From NCBI GenBank assembly GCA_025997955.1, contig BNVH01000008.1:1-64000 (forward strand): 64,000 nucleotides of DNA, given 5' to 3'. The notes beneath the pieces are model-generated. The model worked only from the letters and a program-made list of their open reading frames with translations. It searched no databases and was not told the DNA's origin. Shown here piece after piece: positions 28,541 through 35,401 of the stretch. The DNA comes from Synergistales bacterium. Lineage in GTDB: Bacteria; Synergistota; Synergistia; Synergistales; Aminobacteriaceae. The position numbers and the translations under genes were made by a program. How positions within the stretch are numbered: the stretch's first letter is position 1; every line of letters starts with the position of its first letter.

Positions 28541-29440
28541 TTGAGCAAAACAGAGCGCTTCGACTACGACGGGTTCTGGAAAGAACTTATCCTGAGATTT
28601 TTTTATTCTTTGCTGAATAGGACATTGCCTGAGCTCTACGCGGACGCCGATACAACAAAGCCTCCGCGACCTATGGATAAAGAATTCACGGATTTGTTGA
28701 GTACGTCGAAGCCTGGGGTCAGGAAGAGTCCGCACTTCGCGGATTATCTTCTTGAGGTTCCCCTTAAAAGTGGAGACACCGCTTGTGTGCTCTTGCATAT
28801 AGAGATTCAGGGGCGTAGCGGAGGCAATATAGCCGCGAGGATGTATCACTATAACTGCCTCATATACGCTCATTACAAGAAAAACCCTGTTGCCTTGGCT
28901 ATTGTCACGGATAAGCGTCCAGCTAAGGAAAAGAGGTTTTACAAAAGCGCTTTATACGGGACAAATACTCTGTACGAATACAGAACCGTTGCGTTGTTGG
29001 AGTTGGATAACGACGAGCTTTTGTCAAGTGACAACCCTATAGATATCGTTCTGTACGCGGCGAAGAGCGCTTATTATTGCAAAGAGGAGCTTCAGAAGTT
29101 CCATTACCTCAAGGAGATTTCCGATATACTCGATAAACGAGGCTGGAGCAGAGACGATAAGCGGGATCTGTTGCTTTTTGTGGACTGGATAGTCAATATA
29201 AAGGATGAGTATCTTGTCAAGCAGTTTAGAGAGTATCGGGCTCGAAAGGAGGAGGCAAGAGGCGATATGAAAATAACTCATATTACGGCGCTTGGGCGGT
29301 CTTTTATCAATGACGGAATTAATGAAGAAAAGCGTAATGTCGCGCAAAAAATGCTTGCTCGTCAGATGCCGATTGATGACATTGTCGACCTCACCGAACT
29401 CTCGAAGGACGAAATCCAGGCTTTGGTAACACAGAGTTAG
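28541..29440 (+). CDS. Rpn-family nuclease/putative transposase (rpn1)
   Basis: 299 aa, starting with TTG. Typical Rpn (YhgA-like) PD-(D/E)XK protein: PMDKEFTDLL, ACVLLHIEIQG (E-x-Q variant of the nuclease motif), ARMYHYNC (RMxxY), and a C-terminal tail with two short helices ending SKDEIQALVTQS. E. coli Rpn proteins promote recombination and can be toxic or antiphage. The gene interrupts the flagellar operon between flgD and flgE, same orientation, so it should be co-transcribed with flagellar genes. An internal start before the tail and a second copy of the tail downstream are listed separately. Confidence 0.85.
   Translation: MSKTERFDYDGFWKELILRFFYSLLNRTLPELYADADTTKPPRPMDKEFTDLLSTSKPGVRKSPHFADYLLEVPLKSGDTACVLLHIEIQGRSGGNIAARMYHYNCLIYAHYKKNPVALAIVTDKRPAKEKRFYKSALYGTNTLYEYRTVALLELDNDELLSSDNPIDIVLYAAKSAYYCKEELQKFHYLKEISDILDKRGWSRDDKRDLLLFVDWIVNIKDEYLVKQFREYRARKEEARGDMKITHITALGRSFINDGINEEKRNVAQKMLARQMPIDDIVDLTELSKDEIQALVTQS
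29267..29440 (+). CDS. Candidate intragenic small protein (RpnS-like) within rpn1
   Basis: In-frame ATG at 29267 (codon 243 of rpn1) preceded by AAAGGAGGAGG at 29245-29255 and AGAGG at 29258-29262. Translation would give 57 aa, MKITHITALG to the shared C-terminus. Short proteins from internal starts in rpn genes (RpnS) have been reported to block the long nuclease. Here the internal start is inferred from sequence only, supported by the free-standing copy at 29461-29622 that begins at the same ATG. Confidence 0.5.
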   Translation: MKITHITALGRSFINDGINEEKRNVAQKMLARQMPIDDIVDLTELSKDEIQALVTQS

Positions 29441-29460
29441 CGAGAGAGGCAAGAGGCGAT

Positions 29461-29622
29461 ATGAAAATAACTCATATTACGGCGCTTGGGCGGTCTTTTA
29501 TCAAAGATGGAAAACTTGAAGTCGCGCAAGAGTTGCTTGCTTTCCAGATGCCGATTGATGACATTGTCAAAGTCACTAAACTCTCGAAGGAGGAAATCCA
29601 AGCTTTGGCGGCACAGAGTTGA
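29461..29622 (+). CDS. Free-standing duplicate of the rpn1 C-terminal tail
   Basis: 53 aa, ATG at 29461 with AAGAGGCGAT directly upstream. The first 55 bases (from GCAAGAGGCG through TTTTATCAA) are identical to the start of the rpn1 tail at 29256; the rest is diverged but still in frame, ending SKEEIQALAAQS. It carries no nuclease domain. Two readings: a decayed relic of a duplication, or a separately encoded RpnS-like inhibitor of rpn1. Conservation of frame and ribosome site favours an expressed gene. Confidence 0.55.
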   Translation: MKITHITALGRSFIKDGKLEVAQELLAFQMPIDDIVKVTKLSKEEIQALAAQS

Positions 29623-29744
29623 AATTTACAAAAGTCAAATATTTATACGGCCTCAAGGAGTGGGGACGTGCGGACATGAGGATCGATATTTTAGGCAAGA
29701 TTCTGTTAAGCAGTCCCCATTGAGGGCGGGAGGAGTTAATACAA

Positions 29745-31841
29745 ATGTTAAGATCGCTTATGACAGCGGTTACGGGCGTGAAAGCGCACCAGACGCTCTT
29801 AGATGTTACGGGCAACAACATCGCCAACGTCAACACAACTGGTTTCAAAAGAGACTTTACGATTTTTCAGGATATTTTCTATCAGACGACCAAGGCATCA
29901 TCAGCCCCCGGCGATAATTTGGGCGGTATAAACGCCGCGCAGGTCGGCCTTGGTGTGAGAGTAGGCGCCATAGAGACAATTCAGACTCAGGGCGCCGCTC
30001 AGTACACTGGCGGCAAATCTGACATGATGATCTCGGGCGAGGGTTTCTTCGTCCTCAACGACCAAAACGGCGGTCGAATCTACAGCCGCGCCGGCAACTT
30101 CGTCTTGGACTCCGGCAACTTATCTGATGGCGGCCAAAGCACGCTTGTCCACTCCGGCACGGGTTATACAGTGCAGGGCTACAAGATGGAGCGTGACCCC
30201 TCGAACCCCTTGAACTTCACAAAAGCCGCTGACCTCAGTAACATCGAAATTCCGATAGGCCAAAAATTAGACGCGCGCGCCACAACGGTCGTCGGCTATA
30301 GGTGTAACCTTGACAGCCGCATGGGGCCGTATCTGCCTAATGGCTTCGCTGATATCGAATTTACAGAAGAGTTTAAAGCCGGTGGCGGAGAACCTGCCAC
30401 AATAAAGATTGATGGCATAAAGTATGAGACTACGTTTAAAACAACTGGTTTGACCGGTGGGGCTACGGCTAATGACTATCTGACTATCACATTTGATTCT
30501 GGCTCCGGCAAATCGGCACTTGTCTTAGGTATGTCGGGCATTAATAATGGCATGCCCGAATTGGAGGTTGTGAGTGCTGGAGTAGTACCTGGAGGAGTAG
30601 TACCTGGAGGAGCATTTTATTTGCCCGGACCTCCTCCTGTAGGCGTGACGGCCAGTTATGACAACAGTACCGGCAGGTTGAAGTTAACTTCGACTGCCGT
30701 TGGTAATACTGGTGTGACGCTTTGGGAAACAAACCTTCAAGAGAGTATGTCGTATTCTTCTATTCAATTTACCGCAGGTGGTACTGACTTTAAGTTTTTA
30801 GCGGAGTTCGATGAGAGAAGTATAGGCCGTGATGGTACTCCTACGACGCTTACTTTGTGGTATCCGGCGGCAGGGACGACCGGGGCGATGATGAAAGCGA
30901 CGGCTACGGTCTCGTTCAAATCTGATGGTACGTTTGATACAGTGTCTGATATAACTCCAGCCACTGGTATGTTACCTGTTCCACTTAACAGTCCTAATAA
31001 CTTTCAGATTGTTCCAACGGAAGATGGTACTGGATTGGAATTTCGGGTTGCCAAAGATTTACAAAACATCATTGTCCCGATTCCAAATTATACTATTGCC
31101 GGTACGATTACTCAGGGTGGATTTCATCAGACCAAGCTCACGGTTTACGATTGCCAAGGTTTTCCATATACTCTGGAACTTCAGTTCAAGAAAATCACGG
31201 CAAATCGTTGGCGCTGGGAGGCGTTCTTCCCCGATTATCCGCAACTTGCGCCTACAACCAACGACGGCAAGTATTCCGGTGAGCTCACGTTTGACGCCAG
31301 TTGTCACTTAGTCGATCCGTCGCCTGTTAATATCTATGTGCCGTTCAGCCTGTTGGGGCGAGAAGACGGCAACATTAAGCTTGATTTCAGCGGAGAGACT
31401 TTCGGGCTTGACCCAATAGACGGCGTAACGCAGTTTGCCTCGGCCACGACGACCAAAGGATTTTATCAGGATGGTTACACGATGGGTGTGCTTCAAGACT
31501 ATAGCGTCAGCAAGGACGGCACGATAACGGGTGTCTATACCAACGGTGTAAAAGAGCCTCTCTACCGCGTGGCCTTGGCGCAGTTCGCCAACCCGCAGGG
31601 CCTAGAGAAGATAGGCGAAACGATGTTCAAGGAGGGCATAAACTCCGGACTCGCCAACATCGACGCCGCGCTTGACAACGGCAAGGGAGCTATTGAAAGC
31701 GGCGCTCTTGAAATGTCGAATGTTGACCTCACCGAGGAGTTTACGCGCCTGATCATAGCTCAGCGCGGCTTCCAGGCAAACACCCGCGTCATTACCACCA
31801 GCGACCAGATACTTGAAGAGGTCGTGAACTTGAAGCGGTAA
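29745..31841 (+). CDS. flgE: Flagellar hook protein FlgE
   Basis: 698 aa, longer than the 400-aa enteric form. N-terminus MLRSLMTAVTGVKAHQTLLDVTGNNIANVNTTGFK is the rod/hook family signature; the C-terminus has NVDLTEEFTRLIIAQRGFQANTRVITTSDQILEEVVNLKR. Between about residues 215 and 460 lies a Gly/Thr-rich variable part with a tandem VVPGG repeat. Ribosome site GGGAGGAG 10 bases before ATG. It forms the hook and is the cap's client. The last 116 bases are copied twice downstream. Confidence 0.96.
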   Translation: MLRSLMTAVTGVKAHQTLLDVTGNNIANVNTTGFKRDFTIFQDIFYQTTKASSAPGDNLGGINAAQVGLGVRVGAIETIQTQGAAQYTGGKSDMMISGEGFFVLNDQNGGRIYSRAGNFVLDSGNLSDGGQSTLVHSGTGYTVQGYKMERDPSNPLNFTKAADLSNIEIPIGQKLDARATTVVGYRCNLDSRMGPYLPNGFADIEFTEEFKAGGGEPATIKIDGIKYETTFKTTGLTGGATANDYLTITFDSGSGKSALVLGMSGINNGMPELEVVSAGVVPGGVVPGGAFYLPGPPPVGVTASYDNSTGRLKLTSTAVGNTGVTLWETNLQESMSYSSIQFTAGGTDFKFLAEFDERSIGRDGTPTTLTLWYPAAGTTGAMMKATATVSFKSDGTFDTVSDITPATGMLPVPLNSPNNFQIVPTEDGTGLEFRVAKDLQNIIVPIPNYTIAGTITQGGFHQTKLTVYDCQGFPYTLELQFKKITANRWRWEAFFPDYPQLAPTTNDGKYSGELTFDASCHLVDPSPVNIYVPFSLLGREDGNIKLDFSGETFGLDPIDGVTQFASATTTKGFYQDGYTMGVLQDYSVSKDGTITGVYTNGVKEPLYRVALAQFANPQGLEKIGETMFKEGINSGLANIDAALDNGKGAIESGALEMSNVDLTEEFTRLIIAQRGFQANTRVITTSDQILEEVVNLKR

Positions 31842-31877
31842 ATGAGATTTCAGAGATTCTGAACGGATAAATTTGTG

Positions 31878-31910
31878 GAGGGGCGGGCTTGAGGGCTCGC
31901 CCTCTATTGT
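31878..31910 (+). terminator. Possible terminator of the flagellar operon
   Basis: GAGGGGCGGGC pairs with GCTCGCCCTC with one bulge and one G-U pair. Only a weak T-rich tail (TATTGTTG) follows. Confidence 0.4.
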
Positions 31911-31913
31911 TGC

Positions 31914-32249
31914 TTATTCGGTATGTGCAGTGTTATTCTTCAAAATATTGATCCAGTCACGGCGCCCGTAGAGAAAGCGAAGCACCACAACACTTTTACT
32001 TGCTTCACTAACTACATAAAAGACGAGGTAATTACGGACAGGGAAGTGGCGGACGCCGTTACCTGCGAGGTAATCATCACGAACTAGCGGATACAGAAAA
32101 GACGATTCAGACAAAGAGAGAATATGTTCCTCAGCATCATCAATTAAGCGATTTGCAGCGTTAGGGTTTTTGAGTTCGTTCGCGATATACTCCGCAACAT
32201 GCCGCATGTCACGTTTGACCAATCCGGTTAGTTTGACTTGATAATTCAT
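31914..32249 (-). CDS. RelE/ParE-type toxin
   Basis: 111 aa. ParE/RelE fold: N-terminal YQVKLTGLVKRDMRHVAEYI, central RHFPVRNYLVFYVV and C-terminal VVVLRFLYGRRDW, the usual pattern of plasmid-stabilisation toxins. These cut ribosome-bound mRNA (RelE) or block gyrase (ParE); which applies here cannot be decided. Its ATG overlaps the antitoxin stop (ATGA). The pair is inserted against the direction of the flagellar operon, downstream of flgE. Confidence 0.85.
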   Translation of the reverse strand: MNYQVKLTGLVKRDMRHVAEYIANELKNPNAANRLIDDAEEHILSLSESSFLYPLVRDDYLAGNGVRHFPVRNYLVFYVVSEASKSVVVLRFLYGRRDWINILKNNTAHTE

Positions 32250-32509
32250 TTCGGTAGCCCTTTGCGGATTTCCGCAAAAGACTCAGTCATGGGATATAAG
32301 TCACCCGCCTTTTCAGCTTCTAAGCCTTCATCTAAAAGACGGTATAGCTCTGTCTTTCCGCACAGTGTTTCGTAAGAAGCGATGCTCAATACAGCAAGAT
32401 CGCCTTTACCGTTTTTGGTAATAAACACAGGTTCGTCGTATTTGTTGCAGAAATCAGAAATCTCATTGTATTTATTCCGCAAATCAGCGCTCGGTCTAAT
32501 CGTCGGCAT
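32246..32509 (-). CDS. Phd/YefM-type antitoxin
   Basis: 87 aa from ATG 32509, chosen because GGGGGTG lies 5-6 bases upstream; the longer frame to 32596 enters the duplicated flgE sequence and lacks a ribosome site. MPTIRPSADLRNKYNEISDFCNKYDEPVFITKNGKGDLAVLS is characteristic of YefM/Phd antitoxins that bind DNA with the N-terminus and the toxin with the C-terminus. It probably represses its own operon. Confidence 0.85.
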   Translation of the reverse strand: MPTIRPSADLRNKYNEISDFCNKYDEPVFITKNGKGDLAVLSIASYETLCGKTELYRLLDEGLEAEKAGDLYPMTESFAEIRKGLPK

Positions 32510-32583
32510 AACAACACCCCCAATATCAATATATGCAAAATATATCACCATACACAAATGAAGGCAATGGAAAACTCGAAAAA

Positions 32584-32678
32584 TCATCATAGCCAAGCGC
32601 GGCTTCTATGCAAATACCAGCGCAGCTCGCCACCGGCCGACCAGATACTTGAAGAGGTTGTGAACTTGAAGCGGTAGT
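32584..32678 (+). repeat. Copy 2 of the flgE 3' end (partial, degenerate)
   Basis: About 95 bases matching the end of flgE (31747-31841), including AGCGCGGCTTC and CCAGATACTTGAAGAGG followed by the end codons and a TAG. It shares several differences from flgE with copy 3 (33748-33867), such as CTTCTATGCAAA, so copies 2 and 3 derive from one another. It stands just before rpn2. Confidence 0.85.
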
Positions 32679-32801
32679 AATTATATAGTTCGATTTTCTC
32701 TTGCCCTCTTTTCCGAGTTTTTGGAGAAGGGGGGCTTTTGATGATAAAATAACAGCTGTATTTTTACAAAAGGCAGGTGAAAAACAATTAAGCGCGAAAC
32801 C

Positions 32802-33722
32802 TTGCATATATTCGACCTTATGCTAAAACGTCTTATAAGCCTATCGGATTCATCGACAATCCACCTTATAAACGGGCTGTTCGATAAAGACTACCCGCAA
32901 GGTAGCAAAGTGGAGTATCCGAACGTAGAAAACGTTTCAGCGAAGTTACGAAAGCGATTATCTGATAAAGTTATAGCCATCAATGGCGACAAGTATCACA
33001 TTGAGGCAGAGATAAAAGACAATGCCGAGATTATGGTGCGTATGTTCGATTATGACTACGCAGACGCCTTAAGCGCCAAAGAGCTTCACGAAGACGGAAA
33101 TATGTTCCTGAAATTCCCGGAGGCGAGAGTTATATATTGGGAACCAACCAAAAAAACGCCTGATGAAGTGAGCTTACATTTTAAGTTCTCTAACGGGCAG
33201 GAGAGCGTATATAATGTAAAGACATTTAAGCTCTTTGACTACTCCATCAAAGAGCTTGGCGACAGAAAGCTGACGACTTTGTTACCGTTTTACGTTATGA
33301 AACTCAGGAAGAAGATAGCCGGAGCGAAAAGTTCGAAAGCTCGGCAAGGGTTATCAGGCGAGATGAAAGTTGTACTTGATGAGCTTGTAGATATCGTGGA
33401 GAGATGCGAAGCGGCCGGCACAATAGCGGAGACCGACAGTAATGTCGTCTTGAGTATGGTGGATAGGCTCTATCAAGAGCTTTATGGTCAGTACGGAGAG
33501 CTTGCGGAGGTGGATATTATGTTGCAAGACAGGTTAGTGACGCGGTTTGAAGAAGCGTTGCTGGAAAGAGGTCAAAAAGGGCACCAAGAAGGGCGTCAAA
33601 AAGGGCGTCAAGAAGGGCTTATAGAAGCCGCTTTGAATTTACTCAAGATGGGTCTTGATAAAGAGACGGTTTCGAAAGGTACAGGGCTTTCCATGGAAGA
33701 GGTACAAAAACTAGCGTATTAA
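32802..33722 (+). CDS. Rpn-family PD-(D/E)XK nuclease/putative transposase (rpn2)
   Basis: 306 aa from the TTG at 32802. HIFDLMLKRLISLSDSS, INGLFDKDYP, the nuclease motif YHIEAEIKD and IMVRMFDYDYADAL define an Rpn subfamily different from rpn1. The C-terminus has a Gly/Gln/Glu-rich linker (GHQEGRQKGRQEG) and a two-helix tail. The true start may be upstream: GGCAGGTGA (32772-32780) fits an ATT at 32787 six bases later, and no ATG, GTG or TTG lies in that frame between the stop at 32778 and 32802. First of two tandem copies. Confidence 0.82.
   Translation: MHIFDLMLKRLISLSDSSTIHLINGLFDKDYPQGSKVEYPNVENVSAKLRKRLSDKVIAINGDKYHIEAEIKDNAEIMVRMFDYDYADALSAKELHEDGNMFLKFPEARVIYWEPTKKTPDEVSLHFKFSNGQESVYNVKTFKLFDYSIKELGDRKLTTLLPFYVMKLRKKIAGAKSSKARQGLSGEMKVVLDELVDIVERCEAAGTIAETDSNVVLSMVDRLYQELYGQYGELAEVDIMLQDRLVTRFEEALLERGQKGHQEGRQKGRQEGLIEAALNLLKMGLDKETVSKGTGLSMEEVQKLAY
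33519..33722 (+). CDS. Candidate intragenic small protein (RpnS-like) within rpn2
   Basis: In-frame ATG at codon 240 of rpn2 with GGAGGTGG (33506-33513) five bases upstream, a stronger ribosome site than that of the full-length gene. Would yield 67 aa, starting MLQDRLVTRF and containing the Gly/Gln/Glu-rich linker plus two-helix tail. The same arrangement at the same codon occurs in rpn3. Expression is inferred. Confidence 0.5.
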   Translation: MLQDRLVTRFEEALLERGQKGHQEGRQKGRQEGLIEAALNLLKMGLDKETVSKGTGLSMEEVQKLAY

Positions 33723-33747
33723 AAAACAAGTGCCGGATATTGCTTTA

Positions 33748-33867
33748 ACCTCACCGAGGAGTTTACGCGCCTGATCATAGACCAGCGCGGCTTCTATGCA
33801 AACACCAGCGCAGCTCGCCACCGACCGGCCAGATACTTGAAGAGGTCGTGAATTTGAAGCGGTAGTA
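33748..33867 (+). repeat. Copy 3 of the flgE 3' end
   Basis: About 118 bases matching flgE 31726-31841, beginning ACCTCACCGAGGAGTTTACG and ending in the flgE stop region changed to TAGTAA. It lies between rpn2 and rpn3. From its end onward the sequence runs parallel to the region upstream of rpn2, so one duplicated unit is about 1187 bases (the distance between the rpn2 and rpn3 starts). Confidence 0.9.
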
Positions 33868-33988
33868 AGTATATAGTTCGATTTTCTCTTGCCCTCTTTT
33901 CCGAGTTTTTGGAGAAGGGGGTTTTTGATGATAAAATAACAGCTGTATTTTTACAAAAGGCAGGTGAAAAACAATTAAGCGCGAAACT

Positions 33989-34873
33989 TTGCATATATTC
34001 GACCTTATGCTAAAACGTCTTATAAGCCTATCGGATTCATCGACAATCCACCTTATAAACGGGCTGTTCGATAAAGACTACCCGTCTGACAGCAAGGTGG
34101 AATACCCAAACATCGAACATGTCTCGCCGAAACTGCAAAAGCGATTATCAGACAAGGTCATAATAATCAACGGCGACAAGTATCATATAGAAGCCGAGAT
34201 AAAAAACAGCGCCGAGATTATGGTACGCATGTTTGATTATGACTACGCGGACGCTCTGAGCGCCAAAGAAATTCGTGAAGACGGAAGTATGCTCTTAAGG
34301 TTTCCCGAGACGAGAATTATATATTGGGAATCCACTAAGAAAACTCCTGATGAAGTTAGTCTGCATTTTAAGTTCTCTAACGGGCAGGAGAGCGTATATA
34401 ATGTAAAGACGTTTAAGCTCTTCGACTATTCCATCAAAGAGCTTGGCGACAGAAAGCTGGTGACCTTGTTGCCGTTTTACGTTATGAAGCTCAGGAAGAA
34501 GATAGCCGGAGCGAAAAGTTCGAAAGCTCGGCAAGGGTTATCAGGCGAGATGAAAGTTGTACTTGATGAGCTTGTAGATATCGTGGAGAGATGCGAAGCG
34601 GACGGCACAATAGCGGATATAGACAGCCGCGCTGTCTTGGAATGTGCTGACGACCTATATCAACAGCTTTACGGTCAATACGAGGAACTTGTGGAGGTGG
34701 ACGATATGCTGAAAGAGAAATATTTGACATTTTCGGAAAGGGCAGAGTTGCGCGGAGAGAAGAAGGGTATCATTAAGGTAGCTCGAAACATGTTGAAATC
34801 GGGTGTTTCTTTTGACTTTATAGCACAAAATACGGGTCTTCCTATTGACGAGCTTCAGGCGTTGCAGGAGTAA
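33989..34873 (+). CDS. Rpn-family PD-(D/E)XK nuclease/putative transposase (rpn3)
   Basis: 294 aa from TTG 33989, a close paralogue of rpn2 with the same first 230 residues in outline (HIFDLMLKRL, YHIEAEIKN, IMVRMFDYDYADAL) but an entirely different C-terminal tail (GIIKVARNMLKSGVSFDFIAQNTGLPIDELQALQE in outline). The upstream 200 bases are nearly the same as those of rpn2, including the AGGTGA that fits a non-standard ATT start. Second unit of the tandem duplication. Confidence 0.82.
   Translation: MHIFDLMLKRLISLSDSSTIHLINGLFDKDYPSDSKVEYPNIEHVSPKLQKRLSDKVIIINGDKYHIEAEIKNSAEIMVRMFDYDYADALSAKEIREDGSMLLRFPETRIIYWESTKKTPDEVSLHFKFSNGQESVYNVKTFKLFDYSIKELGDRKLVTLLPFYVMKLRKKIAGAKSSKARQGLSGEMKVVLDELVDIVERCEADGTIADIDSRAVLECADDLYQQLYGQYEELVEVDDMLKEKYLTFSERAELRGEKKGIIKVARNMLKSGVSFDFIAQNTGLPIDELQALQE
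34706..34873 (+). CDS. Candidate intragenic small protein (RpnS-like) within rpn3
   Basis: In-frame ATG at codon 240 with GGAGGTGG (34693-34700) five bases upstream, exactly as in rpn2. Would give 55 aa starting MLKEKYLTFS. Expression is inferred from the ribosome site and from the analogy with reported RpnS proteins. Confidence 0.5.
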   Translation: MLKEKYLTFSERAELRGEKKGIIKVARNMLKSGVSFDFIAQNTGLPIDELQALQE

Positions 34874-34889
34874 AAAAAGAAGAGACAAT

Positions 34890-35057
34890 ATGCTAAGGAG
34901 AAAAATTTGACATTTTCGGAAAAGGGCAGAGTTGCGCGGAGAGAAGAAGGAACGCATAGAAGCCGCTTTGAATTTACTCAAGATGGGTCTTGATAAAGAG
35001 ACGGTTTCGAAAGGTACAGGGCTTTCCATGGAAGAGATACAAAAACTGGCGTATTAA
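34890..35057 (+). pseudogene. Orphan chimeric rpn tail (rpn3 front, rpn2 end)
   Basis: The first part (ATGCTAAGGAGAAA to GGAGAGAAGAAGG) matches the rpn3 tail from its internal ATG; the second part (ATAGAAGCCGC to GCGTATTAA) matches the rpn2 tail almost base for base. One base change creates an early TGA after six codons, and an extra A in the GGAAAAGGG run shifts the frame. A TTG in the second part (TTGCGCGG) could still open the tail frame. So it is a recombinant tail without a nuclease domain, probably not translated from the original ATG. Confidence 0.7.
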
Positions 35058-35076
35058 TGTAGTAGCCCACACTAAA

Positions 35077-35153
35077 TGTCCGACAATGACTCTATAAAAG
35101 TGTCTGCAAAAAGAACTTGAATAATTTGTCCGGGAGATTAAGTCCCGGACAAA
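35077..35153. mobile_element. Possible transposon end with TGTC repeats
   Basis: TGTCCGACAATGAC, TGTCTGCAAAAAGA and TGTCCGGGAG occur as spaced direct repeats at about 24-26-base intervals, and the last forms a perfect 11-bp inverted repeat (TTTGTCCGGGA, 35125-35135, with TCCCGGACAAA, 35143-35153). Repeats of this kind mark the ends of Tn7/Mu/Tn5053-like elements. It lies next to a transposition-ATPase fragment. Confidence 0.4.
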
Positions 35154-35162
35154 CATAGTAAG

Positions 35163-35294
35163 CTAAACCTCCAACTCGCTTACAATGACCTCTTTCACCA
35201 AGTAATCGTCAACCAACTGTTTCTTCTGGCTCGCGGCGGCCATAAGGCAAGCGTGAGATACTTTGTTCACCTTCCGAGGCCTTCCGCCTGAATA
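35163..35294 (-). pseudogene. C-terminal fragment of a transposition helper ATPase
   Basis: The minus strand reads SGGRPRKVNKVSHACLMAAA, then QLVDDYLVKEVIVSELEV and a stop. The (S/G)GG-x-PR-x-(I/V)N pattern followed by an AxxxxAAA helix is the C-terminal end of ExeA/TniB-type AAA ATPases that assist DDE transposases. The rest of the gene is absent, replaced by the promoter region of the next gene. It is therefore a relic. The rest of 35058-35401 holds no gene I can support. Confidence 0.55.
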
Positions 35295-35401
35295 ATCAAT
35301 CAATTTTCACTAAACTAAATTTTAATATTGACTTAGCATATAAACATAATTATAATTTAACCTCGATTTTGAAATAACTAAAAATTCAGGAGGTTTTTAA
35401 A

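Noticed and set aside
32510..32596. N-terminal extension of the YefM-like antitoxin
   Set aside because: Would add 29 residues with no family match, no ribosome site, and would run into the duplicated flgE sequence.
33580..33625. Tandem microrepeats near the end of rpn2 as a separate repeat element
   Set aside because: They encode the Gly/Gln/Glu linker (GHQEGRQKGRQEG) common in such nuclease families, so they are part of the protein.
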